Shown here: positions 23,494 through 36,100 of the stretch, piece by piece
Layout of the letters: every line of letters starts with the position of its first letter
Position numbering within the stretch: position 1 is the stretch's first letter
Assembly: GCA_030248215.1 (NCBI GenBank)
Contig: JASANG010000885.1
Span: forward strand, 1 to 64,000
DNA length: 64,000 nucleotides
From: Enoplolaimus lenunculus
Lineage: Eukaryota > Nematoda > Enoplea > Enoplida > Thoracostomopsidae
Direction of reading: 5' to 3'
Position numbers and translations under genes: made by a program
The notes under the pieces: model-generated
Told to the model about the DNA's origin: nothing
Databases searched by the model: none
What the model saw: the letters and a program-made list of their open reading frames with translations, nothing else

Positions 23494-23495
23494 CT
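23494..23495 (-). promoter_or_regulatory. Possible 3' splice (trans-splice) acceptor before MFSD8-like ATG
   Basis: ACTTCCAG ends 8 nt upstream of the ATG. In nematodes a spliced-leader acceptor often sits this close to the start. No spliced-leader data are available from the sequence alone, and the tract is only moderately pyrimidine-rich. Confidence 0.2.
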
Positions 23496-23499
23496 GGAA

Positions 23500-24630
23500 G
23501 TTTGGGGTGGTAACTGATTACGTATAATTTAACGGATACTAAACATTTGGTTATGCCGATTATAATACTAAATATATAATAGTGTTTTTTGCAAATTTAG
23601 CTTGCTACAGTAACACGTATAGTTTGCCGTCATACTGCGTACAGTTAAGCTTTCTGGGGTTCTTTAGCACACAATTTACCGAGTTTAAATGTTTTGTCGC
23701 TAGTACAAAAGTATAAATAGTGGCAGCATTCTGAAACAATTATAAACTTGATCAAAAATAGTGTGACTATTAAATCATACCTCACAAGCACGTAGTAAAA
23801 CGGCTAAAACTACATTTTTGAATGGGCTCGGCTTTAAGTACCCACTTATTTGAAAATTGCTTAATGAATTGAGGCGTTTGGCAGTATCAGTTGCACATAT
23901 ACGTAAATTGTAGGGGTTGTTTTCTGGCGTAATACTGCATTCAATTTTGGAACGATATTTATATATGTGCATGGGCGTAGCCATGATTTTCGCTTCCGAG
24001 GAGTACACAAATACTTTAAATATATAGTGTGTTTAATAGTACAAAAAACAGTCACTATACACTACAACGCGTGAGAAAACAAGTTTTGGTACATGTACCA
24101 CTTAAGCAATGTCGGTTCAGAATAGAAAAGTACCAACAACTAGTGTGTGGGAATGAAGCGTGCAAGAGATTGCAGGTTCAATTGATTCAAAAATGAAATT
24201 TTTCCGAACCCACTGCGACGCGGCATGGTCTCTTTGGCCCCCTCCCTAGACTGCAACGATCAGGGTACTTAAGAAGGCATGTGATTAATTCACCAGGATC
24301 GTAAGTGCGTAGCAGCCTTTTTAGTATGGTAGGGCCGAAAAACATTAACAATGCAAGCGAAGTAAAAATTAGCTAGGGAGCCAAAAATTTCTCTTGTGGA
24401 AGCTGAGTTCACCTGACCCTTGTATGGCTACGGGCTCGCAGGGACAGAAAAATTAAGCCTTATTTGCATAAATCGATGAACGGCTGAATCGGCAGCTTCA
24501 CAGCGACGCCGTCAAATGCTAAAGTAAGCCTTACAATAAATAACTGTGTATACAGGTATGCGTACCCTGGCACACCGACAAAACTCAGTCATGCAGGTTT
24601 TGAATGCATTAAAACCAGTAATGATAAAAG
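23500..24630. other. Intergenic, no gene seen
   Basis: Upstream flank of the MFSD8-like gene. It contains TATAAATA near 23711 and fragments of the GTAGCCAGCTCACCTTG repeat family (about 23980 and 24360-24440). Short ORFs match nothing. Confidence 0.5.
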
Positions 24631-25071
24631 TACTGTAGTGACCCGAATAAGAAATGGGTAATAAGAGGCGAGTTCCTATTTTGAGTTCTAATCAATATGA
24701 GTCCGTATCCCTGATAAAAGTCCGTAAGTGGATAGAGTCTCTAATCCGTAATTATAGTCCATAAATTATCAATTATCTCTAATTGTAGGTGCATAATGAC
24801 TCCAGAACCAAATAAAGTTGAGTTCGAAACTTTAAGTCATACTATGTTTTGAAAGTACATTCCTAAATATATTCTTGCATTATCGCCGAAGTTTTTGATA
24901 CCCGACAAACGTTTAATTCAACGGATAGTTGCAATATCGGATATCCATCAGTAACGAACGGCGGCGGTGGGCGGGTTTAAAATAAATAACAGTCCGTAAC
25001 CGAATCACAGGGGTACCCTCTAGAAAAGCCAAATAAATATCAGTTCCCCTCTTATTCGGGTCACTACAGTA
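24631..25071. repeat. MITE, ACTGTAGTGACCCGAATAAG family (F4)
   Basis: Left end TACTGTAGTGACCCGAATAA; right end CTTATTCGGGTCACTACAGT is its inverse. About 440 bp, with repeated GAGTCC motifs inside. Four other copies in the window. Confidence 0.9.
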
Positions 25072-25240
25072 AATAACTTTCCGTATACAATTGTTTAAAA
25101 TATTACATTCGGGATAGAATTATTTGAAAATCAGATTCCGTTTTACTTGCAATCGTAACTAGCAGCATGGTCGATTTTTGCTAGCTTCCATCACACTACC
25201 GCTTTTGTAGTCGGTGTTTCTTCTCTAAACTGTTTTTCCA

Positions 25241-25393
25241 TAGCCGCTAATGTATAGAACAGGGCCGGAACAGTAGGATAAGCATATTATTCCTAATCGT
25301 AAGCCTAAGGCTAAAAAAGTTAGTCTAAAGCTTAAACTGATTCTATTACAGCCGCGTCGGAAAACGATCCTGCCCTGTTCTGTATATGGGCGA
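25241..25393. repeat. TTAGGC-bearing MITE, GTATAGAACAGGGCCGG type (F3a)
   Basis: Left end TGTATAGAACAGGGCCGGAA, right end CCTGCCCTGTTCTGTATATG; a short internal CCTAAG stretch. Confidence 0.8.
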
Positions 25394-25963
25394 CCATAGC
25401 AAACGTTTACATTTTTATTGGTGCACCTGGATTTGACGCTGGGTATTATTACCTCACCGGTGGTACGAAAGAGCCGGTTTGAAAACACTTTTTGCGCGTC
25501 TATCAAAAATAAACGACTCTCAGCGTCCAACCTTGAAAAATGAACCGCATAAACCCTCTATTTCAATGCTTGAAGCCCATTAAATTTTCCAAATGTTCTT
25601 TGTGCCAGAGAAATATTTGTCGCTTGCTTGCACTGCACTGCATCGCACTATTATTTTGTGTAAAATATTGCTAAACTGCCCGCAGTCTGTGCAATTGTCA
25701 CTGTGATTGTTTACAAACTGGTTGACGTTTTTGGTATGCGCTGTCGCTTGCCAAATTAGGCATTTTTGTTTCTGGTTTAATAAAATTTAAAACCAAATAT
25801 GCGTTTTTTAGCGGCTTCAGGTTTTTTTTAAATTAGGTTTGTTTAAGGTTTTGTTCGAGAGAAAATAGCTAATCTAGCGCTACTGTGCTTGCATATCTTA
25901 AAATTACATATACTTACTTAAGTAGAAATGTGGTAATAAAAATAAATAAGACACGTTGTTAGG
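25394..25963. other. Unique-looking AT-rich spacer
   Basis: No coding signature, repeat or RNA gene recognised. Confidence 0.4.
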
Positions 25964-26091
25964 TTCGTAGCCAGCTCACCTTGCTGGGAGGCGAAAAAAT
26001 TTTCAAAAGGTGCATTCAAGGTTTTTTAATGAGTTACAAGCAAGGCTGAAAATTTTCTAGGGGGGGCAAAGTCCCCCCCTTGGCTACGGGC
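25964..26091. repeat. Short MITE, GTAGCCAGCTCACCTTG family (F11)
   Basis: Left end TCGTAGCCAGCTCACCTTGC and right end CCCCCTTGGCTACGGGCC. G-run and C-run inside. Related copies at 39787-39933 and 55182-55337. Confidence 0.7.
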
Positions 26092-26390
26092 CAGCACATT
26101 GTCTGTGAAACTAGCAGAAACTTTGATCTCAGTTTTGTGGGGCAGGTAGGTTGGTAAATTTTGAAGAACACGAAAAATGGTTTCATTTCATTTTTTATAA
26201 TAAATATTGTTCAAAAAAGCCTGTTATATTCAAATTTCTAACTCCCTAAAAAGAGGTTTATAATCAGCAATTGGAACACACTTTGACTGGCAACTGCCAT
26301 TATTTATCTGCACCCAAATTATTGATATGATGTAAAATTAGCTGACAAAATTAATTGGGTTGTGCAGATGCTATATTCTCATAGATAATT

Positions 26391-26635
26391 TGGCCAATGT
26401 AAATAACAGGGGCGGAACGGTATTATAAGCATATTCCTAAGCCTAAAGCCTAAGCCTCAGCATAAGCGTAAGAATTAGTTTATTCCTTAGCCTAAGCATA
26501 AGCCTAAGCCTAAGCGTAAGGATGAACATATTCGTAAGCCCAAACCTAAGCAAGCCAAACAAAAAAATTAGCATAAATCTTACTCTATTCTAGGCCTCAG
26601 AGAAACGTTCCGCCCCTGATCTTTACATGGGCCCA
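26391..26635. repeat. TTAGGC-bearing MITE (F3b)
   Basis: Left end TTGGCCAATGTAAATAACAG, right end CCCCTGATCTTTACATGGGC. Holds about ten CCTAAG units, some altered to CATAAG or CGTAAG. Confidence 0.85.
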
Positions 26636-26879
26636 AAACTGGATAGACCAGATGCTATTTTCTCATAGGTAATTCAGATAACAAAACAATAATTATTATT
26701 CGAAATGCTGATAAGTAAGAAAGCATAAAATGACCCAGTTTCTCACAGTGTGCAATACCGAAACCGCTACGCTAATTTGACCAATAATTGATTGTAATCT
26801 CTGAGCGAGAGTGGTCATCTATAGAAATACGTAAAGATGACACAATTCTAAAAGAAATTATTGCTAATAAGGCATAGAC

Positions 26880-27235
26880 TACTCTCTAAAAGCTTAAACT
26901 AACTTGATTTCAGCTTACGCTAATCCAGCCGTATTAAACTAAGTTTCTAGAATAACTGAACTAACGTGTAGGTTTACGCTGAAACCAATTTAAAATCTTA
27001 CGTATTTTTAGTTTAAGCTAAACTAATAGTGAACTCTTTGACAAATTTCTCGGCTGCACTTGTTGCTTAATCTAAAAATAAGTTTACTTAAACTCGTGTG
27101 AAACTTATACGTTAGTTTATAAGTAAAACTTAAAATTCTAGTTCAATTTTAGTCCGTCCAGCCAATTAAGTTCTTACTTAAACTGATATTCAAGTTTAGT
27201 TAAGCTGTAATTTATGTTTAAGTTTTTAGGGAGTA
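26880..27235. repeat. MITE, ACTCTCTAAAAGCTTAAAC family (F10)
   Basis: Left end ACTCTCTAAAAGCTTAAACT; right end GTTTAAGTTTTTAGGGAGTA is its inverse. A near-identical copy lies at 58788-59140. Confidence 0.85.
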
Positions 27236-27756
27236 TTGATTGATTTCATTGCAACTTTTGATTGCCAAAGTACAATTTCAGCTTACGTTCGTTAGCAACT
27301 ATGAATTAAAGCTATTCAAGCATAGCAATTGCCAAATATTTCATAACTATCAAAATATTTGGCCATATTACTTTGAGAGGGTAGTGTCTTTCCACAGACT
27401 CCAAGAGAGTAAGCTTGATCTTTAGAGCATGTTTCTATGGCTTGCTTAGGCTTACGCTTAGGTTTACCTATAGGCTTGTTCATACGTTGAGGCTTAGACT
27501 TTACAAATATGCTTAAACTACAAATTGGCCAAAATAATAATAGTGTAGGTAATCTATAATTTACTAGTAAATTAACGAAATATGCTAGCAACGTAATGTT
27601 GCTAGTTTAGAAATCAGCAGTTGAAATCTAATACTATTGCCACTACAGACAAGAAGCGAAATATAGGGTTATTTCCGAAGCAATTATATACCGGAAAATT
27701 ATAAGTCCGGCGCGCAACGGTTAAATTTCAGTGATTAAGTAGTGGTATTCGAAACG

Positions 27757-28198
27757 TACCGTATGGACGCGAATAAGAGGGGGAGGGGTAATAAGATGGG
27801 GGTCCCCATTTTGAGTCCGAATCAATTGGAGTCCGTATCCCTAATAAGAGTCCGTAAGCGGATAGAGTCCCTAAACCCTAATTAGAGTCCATAAATGTCA
27901 ATTAACCCAAATTGTAGCACATAAATGACTCCAGGACCAAATAACTTGAGTTCGAAACTTTAAAGCGTAATTAAATTTTGAAAGAACATTCCCCAGTTTT
28001 GTAATATCGCTCAAGCTATTGACATAAGAGAAATAAACGTGTAATTCAACGTATAACTACTGGATATATATCAGTATCGAAGGGCGGCGGAGCGTCGGTT
28101 AAAAACAAATAACAGTCCGTAACCGAATAACAAGGAGGGGTGCCCTCTGGAGAGGCCAAATAAATATCAGTCCCCCTCTTATTCGGGTCACTACAGTA
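27757..28198. repeat. MITE, ACTGTAGTGACCCGAATAAG family (F4)
   Basis: Degraded left end (TACCGTATGGACGCGAATAA), clean right end CTTATTCGGGTCACTACAGT. Same internal GAGTCC repeats as the other copies. Confidence 0.85.
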
Positions 28199-28239
28199 CA
28201 GGTATTAAAAAGCACCAGTTAATCAGAAATTAACCGTTC

Positions 28240-28990
28240 AGTTAAAACAAGAGTGGATGATCTGGGTGCATTATGTGTGGAAAAGAATGTACCCGGTACA
28301 CATAAAAAAGTATTTCTGCATTTATTCAGAAAATTATTTTCTGTGGCAAATCTTAAAAGTTTTTCTGATATTTAGGACTATTTTTCAAAAAATAACTGCA
28401 AAATGTATATTTTCAGACTTTATTTCAAAGCTTTTATGAAATCTTTTCTTTTATAACAGAAACACTTTTCAAGTGCACCTTGCTAGTTATATTTCTTAAA
28501 TGTGAGAAATTTTTTCTTATATATCAGAAATATTATTTTGAGTGTATGTGTTGCGTTTTTCGCCTAAACCCCTTATGTAAAGGAGGGGGGTCAAGCTTGA
28601 CGATTTTTTCAATTTCACACCTTGAAATGCTGCAGTTGTAAACTAAACTCCGTTTATAATTTTAAAACCATGCGCATTCTGCGTTTCAAACATCAACTAC
28701 CCCCCCCCCTAATAAGGGACGGTCGGTCAAACATGCAATGAAAGGTGGTACATTTTGTAACACAGAAATTTCGGTAGTTGCACACTCTTGTTATAGAGTG
28801 ATCATCCACACTTGGTTACACTTATAACCAACTCAAGGTATCGTATGTAAAAGTATCTTATAGAGTTTGTTAACATTATCAAAAGTGGATAATGACACAA
28901 GAGTGTGCAATTCTTGAGGTTCCGCATGGTATAAAATGTATCACCGAGTGTTGCGTTTTTGGCCGACCCTTCTCGTTTAGAAGGGGGTCG
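28240..28990. repeat. F12 repeat (AAGAGTGGATGATC), carrying a nested F6
   Basis: Starts ACAAGAGTGGATGATC, has AATGTACCCGG, TTGCGTTTTT and GTTGCACACTCTTGTTATAG blocks, and an inverted ATCATCCAC near 28800. Interrupted at about 28298-28547 by an F6 element. A related copy is at 38170-38507. Confidence 0.6.
28298..28547. repeat. MITE, TATTTCTGAATTTATTCAGAA family (F6), nested
   Basis: AAAAAAGTATTTCTGCATTT at the left and TCAGAAATATTATTTTGAGT at the right, as in copies at 29272, 29889, 40004 and 61025. Sits inside an F12 repeat and so is younger than it. Confidence 0.75.
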
Positions 28991-29271
28991 CTATCACATG
29001 AATACCCCTGAATTAAACTATAAGGAAGCTCAATTGATTAATCAACTCATTGCAATTTACAGTGTACGAACAGTTTGAAGATCGTAGAAATTAATAGCAG
29101 TTATAGCTAAATAGTCATTCAGCCAACAAACTATAACCTATAGTAACCAGATGGTTAACACCATTTGGCACAAAATTCACCAGTTTTCTAAATCACAACA
29201 GGTACCTTTTTTGTAATGAACCTAAATCAACAATTATGCCCTCAGTTAAATTACACATTTTTGCCATATCG

Positions 29272-29520
29272 TACAAACAAAAAATTATTTCTGAATTTAT
29301 TCAGAAAAGTGTTTTCTGTGGTAAATCTGAAAAGTTTTGCTGATATTTAAGACAATTTTTCCAAAAATAACTGGAAAACGTTTATTTTCAGACTTCATTT
29401 CAAAACGTCTCTTGAAAACATTTCTGTTATAACAGAAATACTTTTCAAGTGCACCTTGCTAATCATATTTCTCAAATGTAAGAAATTTTTTCTTAAATAT
29501 CAGAAATATTATTTTGAGTG
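29272..29520. repeat. MITE, F6 family
   Basis: About 249 bp with the same ends and internal CTTTTCAAGTGCACCTTGCT block as the other F6 copies. Confidence 0.8.
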
Positions 29521-29685
29521 ACTCTGCGTTCAAACTACGTTGAAAATTAAGCAAACCAACAACATTTTAAGGATGGAAGGTTAAATTATCTGGTTTATTA
29601 TCAATGTTTAAATATTACAGTTATGATGGCTACCACGCAAGCGAACTCTGTTAGGTTAAGCACTAGTTTTCAATAATCGTAACCA

Positions 29686-30186
29686 CAACTGTAAATTCCA
29701 ATAAGTTGATTAATCAATTCAGCTAGTGAGTTGGTTATATCTGAATTAACATCAGTAAACATTAGCTCACTCTGAATTGAGATAATTCTCACACTGAGTT
29801 GAGTTGACTGTGGGTGAGTTGATTAACGAAATCAGAATGATTTGAATGAACTGAAAATTATGAGCTCTGATAGTCCTAACTCAGACTGCAAATAAAAAGT
29901 ATTTCTGAATTTATTCAGAAAAGTGTTTTCTGTGGTAAATCTGAAAAGTTTTGCTGATATTTACGACAATTTTTCTAAAAATAACTGGAAAACGTTTATT
30001 TTCAGACTTTATTTCAAAACGTTTTTTGAAAACATTTCTGTTATAACAGAAATACTTTTCAAGTGCACCTTGCTAATCATATTTCTCAAATGTAAGAAAT
30101 TTTTTCTTAAATATCAGAAATATTATTTTGAGTGTGAGTGATTCAACTCATTCCCAGTTAAAATCAACTCACTGACATTTACAGTG
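29686..30186. repeat. Palindromic MITE F1 split by an F6 insertion
   Basis: F1 ends at 29686 (CTGTAAATTCC) and 30186 (ATTTACAGTG). The F1 sequence CTCAGACTG | AGTGATTC is interrupted at about 29889-30136 by an F6 element. So F6 transposed after this F1 copy had inserted. Confidence 0.8.
29889..30136. repeat. MITE F6 nested within F1
   Basis: Near-identical to the copy at 29272-29520, 370 bp upstream in the same orientation. Confidence 0.8.
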
Positions 30187-30398
30187 CAGCGACTGGTTTT
30201 ATTTTTACACTCTATCAAAATCAGTATTAACGCCGCCAATTGAATTATTGTGGTCGCTTATACCGCAATCAAACCAACGTTGAAAACGAATCATTAATAT
30301 AAACCTCGAACATTTTGAGAGTAATTCCATGTATTCTCATTAATGTAAATAATATTTTGTCTACTATAGCTGTTATAATTGAATTGTATTCCGTCAAC

Positions 30399-30605
30399 CA
30401 GCCCATTTAAATATCAGGCGCGGAACGTTTTTCTGTGGGACTAAAAAAGAATAAGCTGTTAAGCTTTAGATTATTTTTTGCGTGGCTTAAGCGTAGGCTT
30501 AGGCTTAGGAATAAACTCATTGTTTACGCTTAGGCTTAAGCTTAGGCTTAGGCTTAAGAATATGCTTATAATACTGTTCTGCCCCTGTTCTTTAACATTG
30601 GCCAG
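30399..30605. repeat. TTAGGC-bearing MITE (F3b)
   Basis: Left end GCCCATTTAAATATCAGGCG, right end CCCCTGTTCTTTAACATTGG. Two arrays of TTAGGC/TTAAGC separated by GAATAAACTCATTGTTTACG. Confidence 0.8.
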
Positions 30606-30939
30606 CCAACAGCCCGTCAACCATACACGAACTGATCTGATTGTTGGTACCAAATCTATCCAAATACGACGGTGTTTTCCTCACTTAACCTGAAATTTAC
30701 ACCCTCAATTAAATCAAAAATTTTTTACCGTACGGACTATTCGTTCAGACAACCGTTGAAAACGAATCATTAATCAATAGAGTTTTTGTAGACAATAATC
30801 GTAGCGAAAAATGTCGCATAAACCTGACAAAGAGGCCAATTTATTTCATACCTCAGTTCACATTTATATACCGTTATAGCAACCGGAAATTGGGTTAAGA
30901 CTTTGATTCAAAGGTATACTATTTATACTGAATTGTGAA

Positions 30940-31215
30940 CAAAACCGATTTACATGCGGCACAAACGCAGCCACTTAACCTGCAAGCAGTACCGGAACAG
31001 GCAGGGGTGGGGCCCCACCCAAAGCAGGGGTGGGGCCCCGCCCAAATTCCAGGGTTGGGGCCTCAAATTCGCGAGGGAAGTGAGCGAGAAACCGGACGCT
31101 TTTTAAAATTTGAGCGTTTTTGTTTCAAACCGGCTAGGGTGGGGACCCCTTTAGGGACCGGGGCCCCCAAATGGGGCATGGGTTGTGGCTGCTCCGACCC
31201 TGTCTGAAAGGAGGG
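30940..31215. repeat. GC-rich dispersed repeat with GGGGCCCC palindromes
   Basis: Two tandem GGGGTGGGGCCCC-type units (about 31005-31040). Flanks match the repeat at 16860-17180 in reverse orientation. No coding support. Confidence 0.5.
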
Positions 31216-31378
31216 CCAATATATTTTCAGGTGGTGCATTGGTGATAGAATAACAAGCTGCAAGCGGGGCGAAAACTTTTCTAGGAAGGGATGTCAAAAT
31301 TTAATAGAGTTGAGCCCACCCTGGCGTTCGTCTGAATACATGCCGGCACCTTTGTGCAGTATAATCTGCACAACGGTT

Positions 31379-31578
31379 TTGGTCCATGTATAGAACTGGG
31401 CCGCATCATTTTCCGGAGGGGCTATAATAGAGTCAGTTTAAGCTTTAGACTAATTTTTTTGCTCAGGGTTACGCTTGGGAATAGGTTCATCCATACACTT
31501 AGGCTTAGGCTTAGGCTAGGCTTAAGGCTTAGGAATATGCTTATACTACTGTTCCGGCCCTGTTCTATACATAGGCCA
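31379..31578. repeat. TTAGGC-bearing MITE (F3a)
   Basis: Left end GGTCCATGTATAGAACTGGG, right end GGCCCTGTTCTATACATAGG; internal TTAGGC array at about 31500-31540. Confidence 0.85.
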
Positions 31579-31795
31579 CGGTTTTTATTGGCATGGTACT
31601 TGAGGCATAAACATTGACGTAAAACTCAGCAAAAAATGTAATAAACGTTTTCTCCCAGTGAACAAGTATATAAAGGCTGAAAAGTTTACGAAAATTGAAA
31701 TAAAACCAAAGACTGTAGTGCTGTTAAATGTAGCTAGTAAAAGCTGGTATTTAAAAGAGAGGTAAGTTGAAGTTCATGTACTCATATCATCTAAC

Positions 31796-32071
31796 GCCCT
31801 ATTCACACGTGCAAGTTTTTGCTGCGAGAATTTGCAGCTGCAAATGGTACGTAGAACTTGCATTTTTTCAGCAGCAGATGAGAAAGCGGCTGCAATAAGT
31901 TTAGTGAACTTGTATCATTATTCACACATGTGACCTAAATTCCTAGCTATGATTTTTAGTCAATTATTTGCAGCTGGAAGTTTTTCGAACGGGATTTTGG
32001 ACAAACCTTGCAAGTGCAAGTTGCAGCTCCAAGTTCTCGCTGCAGAAACTTGCACGTGTGAATAGTGCTTT
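31796..32071. repeat. MITE, CTATTCACACGTGCAAGT family (F5)
   Basis: Left end GCCCTATTCACACGTGCAAG; right end CTTGCACGTGTGAATAGTGC is its inverse. Confidence 0.85.
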
Positions 32072-32676
32072 AAGCGATACTAGTATCCGTAGTTGCACAC
32101 ATGTGCAACTCTCCTATTATACTGGGTTTTGGCATATGTTCAAAAGCATTTGTTTTTAAACAAGTCTTGCCCCAGCTTTGAAACTTAAGCGACAACGCAA
32201 ACAACCAAATCATCATTTCAATGTATACCGCATATTAAAACATCAGAACAACATTTTAACAGAAGGATTAATATATTCAATCAAAAGCTTCTGTAATTAT
32301 ACATAATAACAAAACAATTTTTTGTCTTTGCAGACTTGTATTAATTTGCATACGGTCCTGGAACGCTGCCCAAAATACGTATAGGCGGAGTTCTAGCTTT
32401 AATATATAGATGTGCTCCACCGATGTTTGAAGTATATGTCAATTTTAAAAAGCACATAACAAGTTTCGGAAAAATTTTTTCTATTTTGGTGGTTCAAACA
32501 ATTTTGTGGCTTAAAATAACATTTTAGATAAGCTTGACCACACTTGCTTCTATAAGTATTGCCGTACCCATCACCTTTAAACGATTGATTCGATTGCGTT
32601 TATTCAGAAGATACGCGTAAACGAAAAGAATCGTAACTTAAATGGAACATTTTGTCACTTATTGTCTTTGAGCTTT

Positions 32677-32945
32677 CACAGTAAATTCCAATGAGTTGAT
32701 TAATTAATTCAGCTAGTGAGTGGGTTATTTCTGAATTAATATCAGTAAACATTAATTCACTCGGAGTTGAGCTGATTCTCACACTGAATTGAGTTGACTC
32801 GTGCTGAGTTGATCAAATAACTCAGAACGAATTGAATCAACTCAAAATTTAATCAACTCAAAATTTTGTCTTCTGATAGTCCTAACTCAGACTGAGGGAT
32901 TCAATTCATCCTGAGTTAAAATAAACTCACTGCAATTTTACAGTG
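32677..32945. repeat. Palindromic MITE F1 just upstream of the innexin start
   Basis: CACAGTAAATTCC to ATTTTACAGTG. Its right end lies 51 bp before the innexin ATG, so it sits in the promoter or 5' UTR. Confidence 0.85.
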
Positions 32946-32996
32946 TTTGCTGATTCGCTAGAATTATTAAATTGAAAGGTTAATTACGAATAAAAA

Positions 32997-33188
32997 ATGC
33001 TTGACACATTTATTCAAACGTTGAGCTGGGAAACCGAAACACGTGGTCAAGATGACAACGACAAATTGCACTTTGTACTCACTGCAAATTTACTTATTGC
33101 ACTTGGATGCGTTACTGCGTATCAGTCGTTCACTGAAGCGCCAGTTGAATGCATTTATACTGGTTTAATGAAAGATTCTGTGCTTCAG
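32997..33188 (+). CDS. Innexin exon 1
   Basis: ATG preceded in frame by TAA; donor CAG|GTACCG; phase 0. Covers the N-terminal helix, TM1 and Cys52. Confidence 0.9.
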
Positions 33189-36100
33189 GTACCGATAAGT
33201 TGGCCCTCGTATAGAACAAGGCCGGATCGTTTTCCGTAGGAGCTGTAATAGAGTCCGTTTAAGCTTTGGACTATTTTTTAGACTTAGGCTTAGACGTAGG
33301 CTTAGGCTTACGAATAGGCTCATTCATACGTTTAAGCTTAGGCTTAGGCTTAGGCTTAAGTATATGCTTATACTGCTGTTGCGGCCCTGTTCTGTACATG
33401 GGCCAATAAAATTTCGAAAAATTTAATTTATTCAAATATTGCAAATATTCGCTTATGTTTTAATAAACAATTTAATAAGAAATCGTGTCAATAGTTAGTC
33501 ATGTATAGAGGGCTATATGTAAACGCTTAAGCAAGAGTCTAGCTACGGCTTAGGCTAAGGCTTTAGGCAAAGGCACAGGCTAACGCTTAGATAAAGGACT
33601 TAGGCTAAGGTTTAGGCAATGGTACAAACTTAGGCTTATGCTTAATCTAAGCCTTATGCTAAAAGGCTTACTGTAGTGACCCGAATAAGATGGGGGACTG
33701 ATATTTATTTGGCCTCTCCAGAGGGTACCCCCTTGTTATTCGGTTACGGACTGTTTTTAATTTTAACCAGCCCTCCGCCACCCTTCGTTACTGATGTATA
33801 TACGGAACTGCAATTAACCGTTAAATTAAACGTTTATTTGTCATGTGTCAATAGCTTGAGCGATAATACAAGGTTATATATACTTAGGAATGTATTTTCA
33901 ATATTTAAGTACGCTTTAAAGTTTCAAACTCAAATTATTTGCACCTGGAGTCATTTATGCGCTACAATTAGGGTTAATTGACATTTATGGACTCTAATTA
34001 GGGTTTAGGGACTCTATCCGCTTACGGACTCTTATTAGGGATACGGAGTCCTATTGATCCGGACTCAAAATGGGGACCCCCCCACTTTATTACCCCCTCT
34101 TATTCGGGTCAATACAGTAGGCAAGGATCGAGTCTTAGGTAAGCCTTTTTCAAAACTTTAGCCTGAGCCTAAAAACCTATGCCATGTAAAAGAAATGCAA
34201 ACGTATAGCGGTTTGTATTGTTTTTAGTATGCCGAAAATTACTGTTGGGCACAGAACACATATTTCATTGAATTCAACGAACAAGCAGTGCCAGCAGTGG
34301 TTTCGTCTCGTTATCGTCGCAAAATCACTTATTATCAATGGGTTCCATTCTTTTTGATATTTCAAGCGTTTTGTTTTCGGCTTCCAAGTTTGATTTGGAA
34401 ATTTCTTGCCGATCATTCAGGTGAGCGTATCACTGTAAATTCCAATGAGTTGAATAATTAACTCAGCTAGCGAATTATAGTTCTTTCTGAGTTTATAAAC
34501 TATAAGTATTAGCTCACTCTGAGTTGAGTTGATTTTCACTCTTAGTTCATTTGATTCAAGGCGAGTTGATCAGTTAACTCAGATTGAGTTGAATCAGCTC
34601 ACAATTCTGAGTTCTGATAGTCCTAACTCTCAGTCTGTCTGATTCGACTCATTCTGAGTTCAAATCAACGCACTGGAATTTGCAGTGTAGCTCAGAATCT
34701 AAACAAACACTATTCAAAAAGTGTATAGTATTCAATTTGTCATACTGTAAATTTCATTGAGTTGATTTTAACTGGCAATGAGTTGAATCTCACTCAGTCT
34801 GAGTTAGGACTATCAGAACTTAAAATTTTGAGTTGATTCAATTCATTATGAGTTAATTAATCAATTCACCCAGAGTCAACTCAACTCAGAGTGAGAATCA
34901 ACTCAACTCAAAGTAAGTGAATGTTCAGTGATAATAATTCTGAAATAACCAACTCGCTAGTTGAATTGATTAATCAACTCATTGGAATTTGCAGTGCATG
35001 TATTTGTGACTTTTCCAAATATGTTGTTGAAAAGGTATCTTTTTTAAGCATCTCCTCGAGGTGGAAGCTATGCAAAATGCCTTGATTTTAATTTGAAGTT
35101 CGTAGGCTTAATTACATACGCAAGAAATATAGGAATTACACCAGTGTGTTCGTCCAGTGATACTTACTACTGCACAAAATGGTGAGTCAAATTGACTATC
35201 TCCGAAATAGGCTCTACGGAAGTACAAAAACTGAGTCAAATTCGTCTCCGCCAGAGTCAAACCTGCGACTCAGTGAGTAAAATTTGACTCTGGTTGAGTC
35301 GAATTTGACTCAGTTTGTGTAGTCCCGTAGAGCCTATTTCGGATAGAGTCAATTTGACTCACCATTTTTTGCAGTGTAGCATAACGTTCCGTTAGCGCTT
35401 GTGTTAAATGCTAACGATCGCCACATTAGCCAAAAGCTATTTAAAAGTATTACTCGTATTGTATTTGAACTTTTACAAACCAAAATTAACAAACTTAGCA
35501 AGTTTCGGTATATTTTATTTTTCTTTTTCAGGTATGAAAGTTCACGAAATAGTCGAAACAGCAACGTCACCACGAAATATGAATCCGGAAGTGAAAGATA
35601 GAAATCTTAAAGCGCTTGCTGTTCATTTGCAAAGTGTACTAAGGTAAGTGAATACGAATTACTAAAAACAAGCAGCCTTTGAAACGGTCAAAGAAACAGG
35701 GTATACAGTAAGCTGATCTATTAATCAGCACGTGCTACACACTGTAAATTTCAATGAGTTGACTAATCAATTCAGCTAGCGAGTTAGTTATTTCTGAATT
35801 AGTATCTAAATATTAACTCACTCTGAATTGAGTTGATTCTCACTCTGATTTGAGTTGACTCAAGGTGAGTTGATATATTAACTATATAAGAATAAATTGA
35901 ATCAACGCAAAATTCTGAGTTCTGATAGTCCTAACTCAGACTAAGTGATTAAACTCATTCTGAGTTTAAAATCAACTAAATGAAATTTACAGTGTAGACC
36001 ACATAATTAATATGTTTGTATTATTCCGTACCGCTACTGACTTGTACTAAAATTAGTGTTAGTGTGGCGCTATACTTTTGATGACGTCCGGCGTCATCCG

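Noticed and set aside
33676-33981. 101-codon ORF within innexin intron 1
   Set aside because: Lies wholly in an F4 MITE and has no homology.
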